Positions 14,776 through 23,499 of a stretch of DNA of 23,834 nt are shown piece by piece. This stretch comes from CAYPLH01 sp964411505 (lineage in GTDB: Bacteria > Bacillota > Clostridia > CAYPLH01 > DUMO01), in assembly GCA_964411505.1 (NCBI GenBank), contig CAYPLH010000058.1:1-23834 (forward strand). Direction: 5' to 3'. A program made the position numbers and the translations under genes. The notes beneath the pieces are model-generated. The model had not been told where the DNA came from, made no database searches, and saw nothing but the letters and a program-made list of their open reading frames with translations. Position 1 is the first letter of the stretch. Every line of letters starts with the position of its first letter.

Positions 14776-15056
14776 TTTTGGATGCTACAGTTCAGACCCT
14801 ACATATTGAGATATAACTTTTGCAATAACGGAAACTACGCTTCATTTGCAAGAGCTGTATAGTTCAGTTCGGGCAAGCCGAAACTCGCAAAAATGCGTTT
14901 TGAAATGTTACTTTGTTGCATTTTTGCTCAAACAGTCGGCTTGCTTTTCCTCACTCTGACTATACATCTCTAAGCTGCATTTCGCTAATGTTTCCTAACA
15001 TTGCAAAAGTTATATCTCTTTAGCTACCTGTGAACTGTAACCTTTTGGATGCTACA
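14776..15056. repeat. foldback (MITE-like) element with 14-bp flanking direct repeats
   Basis: This fills most of the 438-bp gene-free stretch 14662-15099. TTTTGGATGCTACA occurs at 14776-14789 and again at 15043-15056. Between them the sequence folds on itself over almost its whole length. Pairs are 14786-14794 with 15031-15039 (9 bp), 14808-14826 with 15000-15018 (19 bp perfect), 14851-14863 with 14959-14971 (12 of 13), 14873-14881 with 14936-14944 (9 bp) and 14887-14896 with 14918-14927 (10 bp). There is no convincing ORF. It could be a non-autonomous mobile element with target duplication, or a long structured RNA or intergenic repeat. Confidence 0.65.
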
Positions 15057-15099
15057 AAATGTTATGGTCTGGTAAAAAGAATAATCGGCTTTATTTTTG

Positions 15100-17562
15100 T
15101 TAGCTTTTTGTTATTTCACGAATTTTGTCTACATAAATGTCAGTGAGTTCCTTTGCAAATTCCTCTGAATGCCCCTCACTAATTACTTTACAAAGTGGTT
15201 TTTCAGCATCAGGCAGCACTAACACCCAACCTTTGTCCTTGTATATTTTTATCCCTTCAAGAGTTTCTACAGTATCTCCCTTGTTTTCCTCCATAATTCT
15301 CCTCATAACCTTCCCTTTAGCTTGCCAAGGACATGCAACCTCATTTTTATTAATATGAATGTCGGGTATCATATTAACAAGCTCGGATAGTCTATAGCTG
15401 TTGCTAACCATGAAGTCAAGGATCTTTACAAGACCTGAAATTGCATCAAAATGCATTGTGAACTGCTCCAACATTTCCTCTTTTGCTTCCTTCCCCATTA
15501 TACACGCCATTATATCCTGATGGGAAGTTTTTGATCTTAAAATTTTGCCTTCATTTTCATCAGCCATTTTCTCCAGAACATGGCTTGCAGAAATTGGAGC
15601 GACAATAGTCCTTCCTTTTACGGTTTTGAATAAAATCAACGAGATCAAGGCGATAAACATATCCTCTGTTAAAATTCTACCATTATTGTCAACCAGCATT
15701 AACTTTTCTGAATTTTCTTCAATTGATACCCCAAGGTCATAATTCTCCGCTCTTACATGACTGGTAAAAAACTTAACTTCATCAGAAGAGCCGCTTCTGT
15801 TCTTTTCTTTAGTGATTGATACTTTGGGACTGTTATAATCCACGTGACATCCAAGCTCTTCAAGCAATTCAATAATAGTATCGGTAATAAACTGAGAGCG
15901 GGAGCTAAGCAAGATTTTAAGAGGAAGTTTTTGTGACTTAATACTGTTGGCAACATTCCTCAAGTAAAACTCTGAATAACCTGAAACAGTTTTTACTTCT
16001 TTTATGCAATCACCTTCGCACCTTTTGAAATCCTCGCGTATAAAAAGGTTTTCTATCTTACGTTCTGCACTTCTTATAATATTACAACCCTTATTGTCAA
16101 GAAAATCAACATTAAGTCTGTTTAACATGCTGGTAGAAGTGCTAATGTATATTCCTCCGTCAAGCTTGTAAAACCTTATAGCAGATCTGGTTACAGGCAG
16201 GAGCATTTTCCCAAAGTCAACCACTTCAACTCCCGCTGATAGAAGACCTGATACAAATGACAATTCAAGCATTTTTGCCGAAGATGAACCATCATAACTA
16301 ATGCCTACGCTCCCTTTCCCGTTTAGGGTTGCTCCATATGCTGCACCCAGCTTTGATGCATATTCAGGAGTTATATCTACATTTATTTCTCCTGCGATTC
16401 CACGATATCCAAATATGGTTCTTGTGAATTTGGAGCCCCATACAAGGTTTGCATTAACTTCAGCTCCTTCATCAATTATTTTATCAGGCCATATTTTTAT
16501 TGATGGTTTAACAACTGCATTTTCACTTACAATGGTTTCATCACCAATAACTGAGTATTCAAAAGTGGAAGTATTATCTTTAAGATGTACTTTATTACAT
16601 ATTATACTTCCTCTTAGTTGTACATTTTTGTCTATTATACCGTTCTTCCAGACAATACTGCGCTTTATTCCTGATCTGTCATTTACTATTGTTCCGTCTC
16701 CAATCACTGTATAACTACCGATAGCGGTACCATTTTTAATGACTGCACTTTTTCCAATAATGCAAGGTTCTCGCAAAACTACAGCATCATCAATTCGTGC
16801 GCCTTCATCAGCCCATATACCTGTTCGAATTTCGGTGCCTGGGATAACAACATTGACTTTTCTGTCCAAAATATCCTTGTGTGCTTGTATATAGGCATTT
16901 AAATCACCCACATCACACCAATATCCTTCTGTCACAAATCCGTACATTGGCTTATTTTCCTTCATGAGTATTGGAAATAAGTCCTTGCTGAAGTCAAACA
17001 TTTCATCTTTTTTAAAGTAACCTAAAACTTCAGGTGAAAGAATATAAATACCAGTATTCACCGTATCACTGAAAACCTCACCCCAATTAGGTTTTTCTAA
17101 AAACCTAGTTATCCGCCCATTATCATCAGTTACAACTACACCATATTCAAGAGGTATATCAACCCTTTTTAAAATAAGAGTTGCCATTGAGCCTTTTTTA
17201 AAGTGAAAATCTATTGCTTCGCCAAGATCAATATCGGTAAGCGCATCTCCACTTATGACAAGAAAAGTTTCGTCCAGAAAGTCTTCTGCATTTTTTACGC
17301 TACCCGCAGTACCTAAAGGTGTTTTTTCTACATAATATCTAATATTGACACCAAAATCACTTCCATCACCGAAATAATCTTTAATTAATTCAGGCATGTA
17401 TTGAAGTGTTACAGCAATATCATTTAAGTCATACTTTTTTAATAGTTCAATAATATGTTCCATGACAGGCTTATTTACTATAGGCACCATTGGTTTGGGT
17501 CTGTTACATGTAAGAGGGCGCAGTCTTGAGCCTTCACCGCCTGCCATTATCACGGTTTTCAC
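15100..17562 (-). CDS. sugar nucleotidyltransferase-phosphohexomutase fusion
   Basis: An 820-residue, three-part protein. Residues 1-235 are a nucleotidyltransferase: MAGGEGSRLRPLT (6-18), KPMVP (23-27), SGDALTDID (104-112), LEKP (155-158) and WCDVGD (215-220). This class makes NDP-sugars such as GDP-mannose or NDP-glucose. Residues about 245-375 are a left-handed beta-helix of hexapeptide repeats. From about 382 a phosphohexomutase-like region starts with FGYRGIAGEINVDITPEYASK trimmed to the family pattern. The catalytic serine loop (usually TASHNP) reads STSTSML near 474-480, and I cannot find the DGDGDR metal loop, so mutase activity is doubtful. The start is GTG 17562 behind GGGAG. Similar fusions occur in Clostridia and cyanobacteria, linked to wall or exopolysaccharide sugars. 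The exact substrate is unknown. Confidence 0.88.
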   Translation of the reverse strand: MKTVIMAGGEGSRLRPLTCNRPKPMVPIVNKPVMEHIIELLKKYDLNDIAVTLQYMPELIKDYFGDGSDFGVNIRYYVEKTPLGTAGSVKNAEDFLDETFLVISGDALTDIDLGEAIDFHFKKGSMATLILKRVDIPLEYGVVVTDDNGRITRFLEKPNWGEVFSDTVNTGIYILSPEVLGYFKKDEMFDFSKDLFPILMKENKPMYGFVTEGYWCDVGDLNAYIQAHKDILDRKVNVVIPGTEIRTGIWADEGARIDDAVVLREPCIIGKSAVIKNGTAIGSYTVIGDGTIVNDRSGIKRSIVWKNGIIDKNVQLRGSIICNKVHLKDNTSTFEYSVIGDETIVSENAVVKPSIKIWPDKIIDEGAEVNANLVWGSKFTRTIFGYRGIAGEINVDITPEYASKLGAAYGATLNGKGSVGISYDGSSSAKMLELSFVSGLLSAGVEVVDFGKMLLPVTRSAIRFYKLDGGIYISTSTSMLNRLNVDFLDNKGCNIIRSAERKIENLFIREDFKRCEGDCIKEVKTVSGYSEFYLRNVANSIKSQKLPLKILLSSRSQFITDTIIELLEELGCHVDYNSPKVSITKEKNRSGSSDEVKFFTSHVRAENYDLGVSIEENSEKLMLVDNNGRILTEDMFIALISLILFKTVKGRTIVAPISASHVLEKMADENEGKILRSKTSHQDIMACIMGKEAKEEMLEQFTMHFDAISGLVKILDFMVSNSYRLSELVNMIPDIHINKNEVACPWQAKGKVMRRIMEENKGDTVETLEGIKIYKDKGWVLVLPDAEKPLCKVISEGHSEEFAKELTDIYVDKIREITKS

Positions 17563-17676
17563 TGCATATCAACTCCCATTTTTTAGTTTTGTACTTAGAT
17601 GATATTAGTATTCTCAAATAACCTTATTTCTAGTACTGCAACTAAAAAATCCGATTAAAACTGCATAAAATTTCTC

Positions 17677-17705
17677 TTGATTTGCTTAAAGCTATATGTT
17701 AGAAT
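17677..17705 (+). promoter_or_regulatory. promoter of tRNA-Leu(CAA)
   Basis: TTGATT (17677-17682), a 17-bp spacer and TAGAAT (17700-17705) form a good sigma-A promoter. The predicted start near 17712 leaves only a few bases before the mature tRNA 5' end at 17719. Confidence 0.75.
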
Positions 17706-17718
17706 GTATTAGCAATAA

Positions 17719-17805
17719 GCCGGTGTGATGGAATTGGCAGACGTGCGGGACTCAAAATCCCGTGGTGGCAACACCGTGTCGGTTCGACCCCGACCACCGG
17801 CACCA
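17719..17805 (+). tRNA. tRNA-Leu (anticodon CAA)
   Basis: A class II tRNA. The acceptor stem GCCGGTG (17719-17725) pairs with CACCGGC (17795-17801), followed by discriminator A and an encoded CCA (17803-17805). The anticodon stem CGGGA/TCCCG encloses CTCAAAA with anticodon CAA. There is a long variable arm (TGGTGGCAACACC) and a T-loop GGTTCGACCCC. It decodes UUG. It is transcribed toward the restriction operon on the opposite strand. tRNA-Leu genes are frequent integration sites, but I found no duplicate of its 3' end in this window. Confidence 0.97.
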
Positions 17806-17845
17806 ATAAAAAGCTCCATAGCTGCCAACTATGGAGCTTTTTATT
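17805..17845. terminator. bidirectional terminator of tRNA-Leu(CAA) and the type III operon
   Basis: Seventeen perfect pairs (17805-17821 with 17829-17845) around CTGCCAA, with A5 and T5 runs in the arms. It starts at the tRNA CCA end and lies 15 bp after the res stop codon on the other strand, so it can end both convergent transcripts. Confidence 0.88.
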
Positions 17846-17860
17846 ACCTGCATTTCATTA

Positions 17861-20833
17861 CTAGACCACTACTTGCTCCTCTATAAATTCTTCAAAGCTA
17901 TCTATATCGTCAAAGTCTACTTCATTGCCTAGAGCTTCAAAGTGCTTCCTTCCACATTTAATTTTAGCACTTTCTGTTGGTCTTAAGGCGTCAAACATTA
18001 TATCAGCCTTGGTTTCTAACACGAAGTAGAGCTTATCCTTGCCATCTACTTCTATAAGCACCACCCAGTCAGGGTTATAAGTCCCTAATGGGGTTGCAAT
18101 AGTAAACCAGTTAGGCAACTTTGCGTATAGCTTAATATTTTTATTGGTTTCAAAGCTGGTGGCAAAGCTTTCTTCATTAGCACTATCGTAGACTACATAC
18201 TCATATACAGACTTCTTGCTTTCTATCATATTCTTGGATAAGTAGCCTGTAAGCTCCTTTGTTTCAAAGAGTTCTTGAGCATAATACTCATCGTCACCTA
18301 TCTTAGTATACTTAATACCATCAACTATCATATGCCTCATCTTACCTGATATAATCTGAACCACCTGCTCCATATACCTTTGAGGATTCTTCTTGAATAA
18401 GTCGATAGTCTCGCTTTTTAATAGTATCTCTACAATAGTTTTTCTTGTTAGATTAGTTTCATTCTGCAAATAGGCAATAATATCAGGGATGTTTTCCTGT
18501 AGGTTATTCAATCCTACTGCATATCTATCTGATTCCTCAGCTACAACACCACCAGCACTTATATCAATCTCAGCTTTCGTGTATATAAGCTTTGCAGAGC
18601 TTACCGATAAACTTGTCTGCATTTCTTTGCAACATTCATCTATTAGCTTTTCGCTGTCAAAGTCTACGGAATAGGTAGTCTTGTATTTTACTCTATCCCA
18701 TAACTCTTTAAATTCAGGGTCAAGGTAGACTTGTTTATTGAGCTTAATGGTCTTTTTATGACTGTTATTCTTAATGTTAAGACTAGAGCATACTTTCCTA
18801 GCAAGAGCTGTAATCTCTGCTTTTACAGGTTCATATTCTTCTGGTACAGCTAACTTGTTGTCTTTTATGGCAATCTTCAGCTTGTCTTGCACTTTGCCAG
18901 CTTCATCAATATAGCCATTATTTAAAAATCCTTTGAATATAGCTTCAGAAGCTTCTTGTCCCAAATATTTTACGCTGCCGTCCTCTTGTTTGACTGGAAT
19001 GTTTGCAAATAAATGAGTTTCGACAATGCCAAATCTTATGCCACTTTCAGTTTCGTATTCTTTCTGCAGAGCATCTGCAAATTCTTCGTAGCTTTCATTA
19101 GCCATAACCGTCAGGGTATTTATTGAAAAGCCATGTTGACGCTCACCGTCTTGATTCACGGCAAGGCGTAGACCTCTACCAATCTCTTGACGTTTTTTGA
19201 CTTCACTCTTGGTTTCATTTAGGGTACATATCTGGAACACATTGGGGTTATCCCATCCTTCACGCAGAGCAGAGTGGGAGAATATAAATCTAAGCTTTGT
19301 ACCAAAGGATAAGAGGCGTTCCTTGTCCTTCATAATCAAATTATAGGCATCCTCGTCAGCCAGTGTTGAACCACTTGTATCCTTAAAAACACCTTTCTTA
19401 TCTGCTGAAAAATATCCATTGTGGACATCTTCAGCTGCTGTATCTAAATCAATATCCTTAAACAGGTTATTATACATAGGCTTTTTAATAAGGTCAGTGT
19501 AATGTTTCTCAAATAGTTCTGCATAGATACCCTTTTGAGGATTACCGTCCTCATCATAATAACGATAGTTGGCAACACGGTCTATAAAGAAAAGGCTTAA
19601 AACCTTAATCCCTTGCTTATTTAATACCAGCTCCTTATTTAAGTGCTCCTCTATTGTTTTCCTTATCTGTTGCTCCTTTATAGCCAAATCGTCTATGTCA
19701 CCAAGTGGCTTTCCTATACGCAAAATATCTGCTCTGCTTGTAAAATCAACATATTCGTTTCCTTCTTCACAGTAAATCTCATTGACAATATATCCTTGGT
19801 AGACATCACGACCTTTAGACTTGTCATAAAGGTCATCGCCTTGTCTTACTACTACTGGAGTTCGCTTGACTACACCTTTCTTATCTTTAACATCCAGCTC
19901 TATTCTTGCTGTTATAGGAGATTTCTTATTGTTTACGGATAAAAGCTTCAAGTATGCGTTATTGTGATAATCCTTGGTTTCAAATCCTGCAACTTCAATT
20001 TGTTTAACAAGCTCTAAATTATAACTGTCTACTGCATCTAGCTTATAGACAAGATTATGCTTTTCCACATGGGTAGCAGAATATCTTAAAGTACATAAAG
20101 GGTTTAGTGACTTAATAGCTTCCTTAGACTTAGGGGTTGTATCTACTGATTGTGGCTCGTCTATAATAACAAAGGGGCGAGTTTCCTGTATCAGTTCTAT
20201 AGGCTTCATACCGTTTAATCTATCATTAGCTCTATGAATGATATTGGCTTTGTTTTCTTTAGTTGGGTCAGTAAAACTCCTTCTAAAGGCGTCTATATTG
20301 ATAACCATAATCTCTATATTATCGCTTACTGCAAAACTTCTAACCTGTTCTAGCTTACCGCTGTCATAGACAAAGTAGTTATATATTGTATTGTCATATA
20401 AATCATTAAAATGGTCTTTTGTAATCTGTAAAGACTTGTAAACTCCTTCTTTAATAGCAATGCTAGGAACAACAATAATAAACTTGGAGAAGCCATAGTT
20501 TTTATGTAGCTCAAGTATTGTGCGCAGATACACATAAGTCTTACCTGTACCTGTTTCCATATCTATATCAAAGTTATATATTCCAGCTTTGAGGCTCTTT
20601 GTTTGTGGTAGACCATTCCTAAGCTGAATTTCTTGCAGGTTTTCTAAAATCTCATCTTCGTCAAGTTCAAGCCTGTTACCTATACCATTGGTGCTATCAA
20701 ACAAACCTATTTGCCCATTATAGGGTGCTACTGTGAAGTTTGTCTGCATAGGGGTCTGACCTCTAAACAAATCAACAATGGAGGCTATGGCTTGGTGCTG
20801 ATATTCTAAATTTTTATCAAATTGCAGTTTCAT
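17861..20833 (-). CDS. res: type III restriction endonuclease subunit Res
   Basis: Res combines a superfamily 2 ATP-dependent translocase with a nuclease and cuts DNA in complex with Mod. Over 990 residues the motifs are METGTGKT (92-99, Walker A), DEPQ (225-228, Walker B), YSAT (251-254, motif III), REGWDNPNVF (524-533, motif V) and QEIGRGLRL (549-557, motif VI). The C-terminal PD-(D/E)XK nuclease shows NPDW with Asp922, then Glu940-Thr-Lys942 in LETKAD. All catalytic motifs look intact and the length is normal, so the enzyme is probably active. ATG 20833 has AGGAGG upstream and mod ends 16 nt earlier, so the two are co-transcribed. It ends at the terminator shared with tRNA-Leu. Confidence 0.96.
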   Translation of the reverse strand: MKLQFDKNLEYQHQAIASIVDLFRGQTPMQTNFTVAPYNGQIGLFDSTNGIGNRLELDEDEILENLQEIQLRNGLPQTKSLKAGIYNFDIDMETGTGKTYVYLRTILELHKNYGFSKFIIVVPSIAIKEGVYKSLQITKDHFNDLYDNTIYNYFVYDSGKLEQVRSFAVSDNIEIMVINIDAFRRSFTDPTKENKANIIHRANDRLNGMKPIELIQETRPFVIIDEPQSVDTTPKSKEAIKSLNPLCTLRYSATHVEKHNLVYKLDAVDSYNLELVKQIEVAGFETKDYHNNAYLKLLSVNNKKSPITARIELDVKDKKGVVKRTPVVVRQGDDLYDKSKGRDVYQGYIVNEIYCEEGNEYVDFTSRADILRIGKPLGDIDDLAIKEQQIRKTIEEHLNKELVLNKQGIKVLSLFFIDRVANYRYYDEDGNPQKGIYAELFEKHYTDLIKKPMYNNLFKDIDLDTAAEDVHNGYFSADKKGVFKDTSGSTLADEDAYNLIMKDKERLLSFGTKLRFIFSHSALREGWDNPNVFQICTLNETKSEVKKRQEIGRGLRLAVNQDGERQHGFSINTLTVMANESYEEFADALQKEYETESGIRFGIVETHLFANIPVKQEDGSVKYLGQEASEAIFKGFLNNGYIDEAGKVQDKLKIAIKDNKLAVPEEYEPVKAEITALARKVCSSLNIKNNSHKKTIKLNKQVYLDPEFKELWDRVKYKTTYSVDFDSEKLIDECCKEMQTSLSVSSAKLIYTKAEIDISAGGVVAEESDRYAVGLNNLQENIPDIIAYLQNETNLTRKTIVEILLKSETIDLFKKNPQRYMEQVVQIISGKMRHMIVDGIKYTKIGDDEYYAQELFETKELTGYLSKNMIESKKSVYEYVVYDSANEESFATSFETNKNIKLYAKLPNWFTIATPLGTYNPDWVVLIEVDGKDKLYFVLETKADIMFDALRPTESAKIKCGRKHFEALGNEVDFDDIDSFEEFIEEQVVV

Positions 20834-20849
20834 TTAGTCCATACCTCCT

Positions 20850-22766
20850 TTATATAGTTATAAATTCTTCAATCCCACCCGATTTAAGTATTTCCTTGAT
20901 ATTGGTCTTGTTGCTGTCTGTTTTAAATCCATTATCCTTAAATACAACTCTGGTAGACTCAGGTGCTAATTCTTCTATCTTTTCTAAAATGCCTTTAGCA
21001 ACTTCTGTTGTAATCTCATCGTCAAGGCAAATCATAAGCATACCAAAGCCGATAGAATAAACTTTCTTCTGTGCAAGAGTAAACTCATCAACTGGGTAGG
21101 TTAGGTCAAGACCGTATTTAAGCATTATCTCATAGACCACATCCAGCTCTGTTCTACCTTCCATATAGTTGTCTACATAATCAAGTATGGATTGCTCTAA
21201 ATTATCATAGTCCGGTTGCCATTTACGGATATTAGAAGTGTCAAGTTTTAAGACCTTAAAGCCTATATCAAGGTTTTCTATGTTCTCTTTATCCTTATTT
21301 TCTTCTCTAATCTTATCACCTGCACGGCGAATACGCTCTTTGCCTATCTCGCAGATATTCATATATCCAGCCTTATAGGCTTCAGACTTTTCATCTGTTG
21401 GCTCTTGTAGCTGTACCATAATAAACTTACGATTACCACCGTCTTCGGCATTGAGTTGCATTACGGAGTGTGCTGTGGTAGCAGAACCGGAGAAGAAGTC
21501 AAGGATGATCGCATCATTATTTTTTGTATACATTGCAGGAGAAAAGTAAGTTACTAAGTTCGTTGGTTTAGGAAAAGGAAATAAATCATTAGAAAATAAT
21601 GAGTTAACCTCTTTTGTTCCCTGCTTTGTTGTAATATCCTGAATTACAGAGTTGGGGTGTACTGTACCTTTTTCTTTCTCATATTGCAAAACCCCATTAG
21701 ACTTGAAGAAAAAGCGGTTTACTTTCTGACCTTTTTGGTCAATCACTTCTTCACCAGATAACCACTTTGTAATCATATCTTTCATTGCCCAAGCTGCTCT
21801 AATTGTTACTTTATTTTTCAACTTTTTATTCTTGGACTCAAATACTCCTTCCACTATCTCAACTGGTTCTTTATCTCCAAATTTATTTGGAAATACTTTA
21901 TCTTCACATTCAAATTCAATTCCTTCTGGAAAAGTTATATCAGAAAGAGGGTTCTTTTCTCCCGGCTTTTTAATTGTTCTATCACTAATTAAAATACTAT
22001 TATCTAAATATGGAAACAATGGTAACGATGCTTTTGATTTTGCGTACCCAAGTATATATTCATGAGAGTTTGTGAAATGAGAAGCAGATGTTCTTCCACT
22101 AATCCATATGCTATTAACTAAAAAGTTTTCTTCACCAAACACTTCGTTACATACCTTTTTAAGGTTCTCTATTTCATTATCATCAATACTAATAAAAATA
22201 ACGCCATCATCAGTTAGCAAATTTCTCGCAAGCCTTAGCCTTGGATACATCATATTAAGCCAATCTGTATGGTATCGTCCACTTGTTTCACTATTGCTAC
22301 TTATGTTTTTACCCTTAGCATCTATTTGTCCTGTTATTTGCTTATAATTCTCAATACTGTCAGTAAAATTATCAGGATATACAAAATCACCGCCAGTATT
22401 ATAGGGTGGGTCTATGTAAATCATCTTAACCTTGCCGTGGTAGCTTTTTTGTAAAAGCTTTAGCACTTCAAGGTTATCGCCTTCTATGTAAAGGTTCTGA
22501 GTTGTATCCCAATCCTTGCTTTCCTCTTTACAGGGTCTAAGAGTACCTAGTGACGGTGTTTGGGATAAACGTAAGGCTCGTCCTTTGCCGTTCCATGTAA
22601 AGTTGTAGCGTTCCTTGCTATCTTCTACATAATCACCTAATACCTGTTGCAGTTTTTCAAAGTCAACCTTATCCTCTGTAAATACGTCGGGGAATATGGC
22701 CTTTAGCTTCTGAATATTTTCCTCTGCAATATCAGGGGTCTTACCGTCTAATGTTGTTATCTTCAT
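20850..22766 (-). CDS. mod: type III DNA methyltransferase subunit Mod
   Basis: A 638-residue beta-class N6-adenine methyltransferase. The catalytic motif IV DPPYNTG (119-125) precedes the SAM-binding motif I DFFSGSATTAH (423-433), the order expected for the beta class. The stretch between them (about 225-400) holds the target recognition domain and sets the sequence specificity, which cannot be read here. The N-terminus (DNLEVLKLLQKSYHGKVKMIYID before motif IV) is typical of Mod. ATG 22766 has GGAGGAG upstream and overlaps the DUF4391 stop (ATGA). I saw no long simple repeat that would suggest phase variation. Mod marks one strand of an asymmetric site and guides Res. Confidence 0.96.
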   Translation of the reverse strand: MKITTLDGKTPDIAEENIQKLKAIFPDVFTEDKVDFEKLQQVLGDYVEDSKERYNFTWNGKGRALRLSQTPSLGTLRPCKEESKDWDTTQNLYIEGDNLEVLKLLQKSYHGKVKMIYIDPPYNTGGDFVYPDNFTDSIENYKQITGQIDAKGKNISSNSETSGRYHTDWLNMMYPRLRLARNLLTDDGVIFISIDDNEIENLKKVCNEVFGEENFLVNSIWISGRTSASHFTNSHEYILGYAKSKASLPLFPYLDNSILISDRTIKKPGEKNPLSDITFPEGIEFECEDKVFPNKFGDKEPVEIVEGVFESKNKKLKNKVTIRAAWAMKDMITKWLSGEEVIDQKGQKVNRFFFKSNGVLQYEKEKGTVHPNSVIQDITTKQGTKEVNSLFSNDLFPFPKPTNLVTYFSPAMYTKNNDAIILDFFSGSATTAHSVMQLNAEDGGNRKFIMVQLQEPTDEKSEAYKAGYMNICEIGKERIRRAGDKIREENKDKENIENLDIGFKVLKLDTSNIRKWQPDYDNLEQSILDYVDNYMEGRTELDVVYEIMLKYGLDLTYPVDEFTLAQKKVYSIGFGMLMICLDDEITTEVAKGILEKIEELAPESTRVVFKDNGFKTDSNKTNIKEILKSGGIEEFITI

Positions 22767-23488
22767 ATTCTATCTCCTCCAAGCAATTTATTTTTGTTAT
22801 CTTCCAATCTCTTTATCTTAATATTCAATTCCATCTTGCGGTTAAACTGGCTTTCCTTTTTAAGTTTAGATCTTAAGCTTGTTATTTCTTGTTCTATGTC
22901 CTCTATCTTAGTCGATAGTTCTCTTGCCTCTGCACCTGTTATATTATCGTTCGTCGTCATAATAGCTGATAGCTTATAAATACTGATAGCATCGACAATA
23001 TCACTATAAAGTGCATAGAAGTTTGTAAACCTCATTTGCTTTATATCAAGCTTAGCGAATAAAGCACTATCTAAATCTACCCAATCAGTGGCTATAAAGT
23101 CCTCGATAGTGTTCTTACTGCTATCGTTTTGATTGGTCCTCTGGTGAGCCACATAAAGCTGTCTTTTATCTTCCAGCTTAAAAATCAGCAACATAGGGTA
23201 AGGTATAGTTCTCATAATGATTTCAGCTATTCTTTTAAGCTTGTAATCTTTGTGTATAAGGACTTCTATAACTTCAATCTCAGGATAATCTCGCATTTCA
23301 TCCTTGTAGGTAGTTATATTTATTGCTTCAGGTTTAAGGCAGTAGAGCCAAGTCACCTTACTTATGGTATCTGTAAATAAGGACTTGTCACTGGTAGACA
23401 AATCAGCATTTTCATAGAATAGCTTTTTGTAAATAGTACTGCCGATAAAGCAGGTCTCAGGGATGTTTAGAAAGTTGTAAGTATCCAC
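22763..23488 (-). CDS. DUF4391 protein of the type III operon
   Basis: 241 residues that I place in DUF4391, a family I know beside helicase and type III modification genes. Landmarks are the N-terminal FLNIPETCFIGSTIYKKLFYE, then VTWLYCLKPEAINI, IEVIEVLIHKD and YPMLLIFK with YVAHQRTNQ. This looks like a compact alpha/beta domain. Residues about 190-235 form a charged coiled coil that could mediate oligomerisation. No catalytic motif is obvious. The start is GTG 23488 with AGGGGTGAAG as SD, 11 bp after the helicase stop. Its 3' end overlaps mod by 4 nt. Tight coupling suggests it works with the helicase or Mod; its function is unknown. Confidence 0.8.
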   Translation of the reverse strand: MDTYNFLNIPETCFIGSTIYKKLFYENADLSTSDKSLFTDTISKVTWLYCLKPEAINITTYKDEMRDYPEIEVIEVLIHKDYKLKRIAEIIMRTIPYPMLLIFKLEDKRQLYVAHQRTNQNDSSKNTIEDFIATDWVDLDSALFAKLDIKQMRFTNFYALYSDIVDAISIYKLSAIMTTNDNITGAEARELSTKIEDIEQEITSLRSKLKKESQFNRKMELNIKIKRLEDNKNKLLGGDRI

Positions 23489-23499
23489 AGCTTCACCCC

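Noticed and set aside
15753..17562. Possible frameshift or broken mutase domain, suggested by a 67-codon minus ORF within it
   Set aside because: The 820-codon frame is continuous from start to stop; the short ORF is an overlapping shadow.
17719..17845. attL/attR pair at tRNA-Leu
   Set aside because: Only one copy of the tRNA 3' end is present in the window, so an attachment site is not annotated.
20850..22766. Phase-variable simple repeats in mod
   Set aside because: No long mono- to pentanucleotide tract was found in the gene, so there is no evidence for slipped-strand switching.
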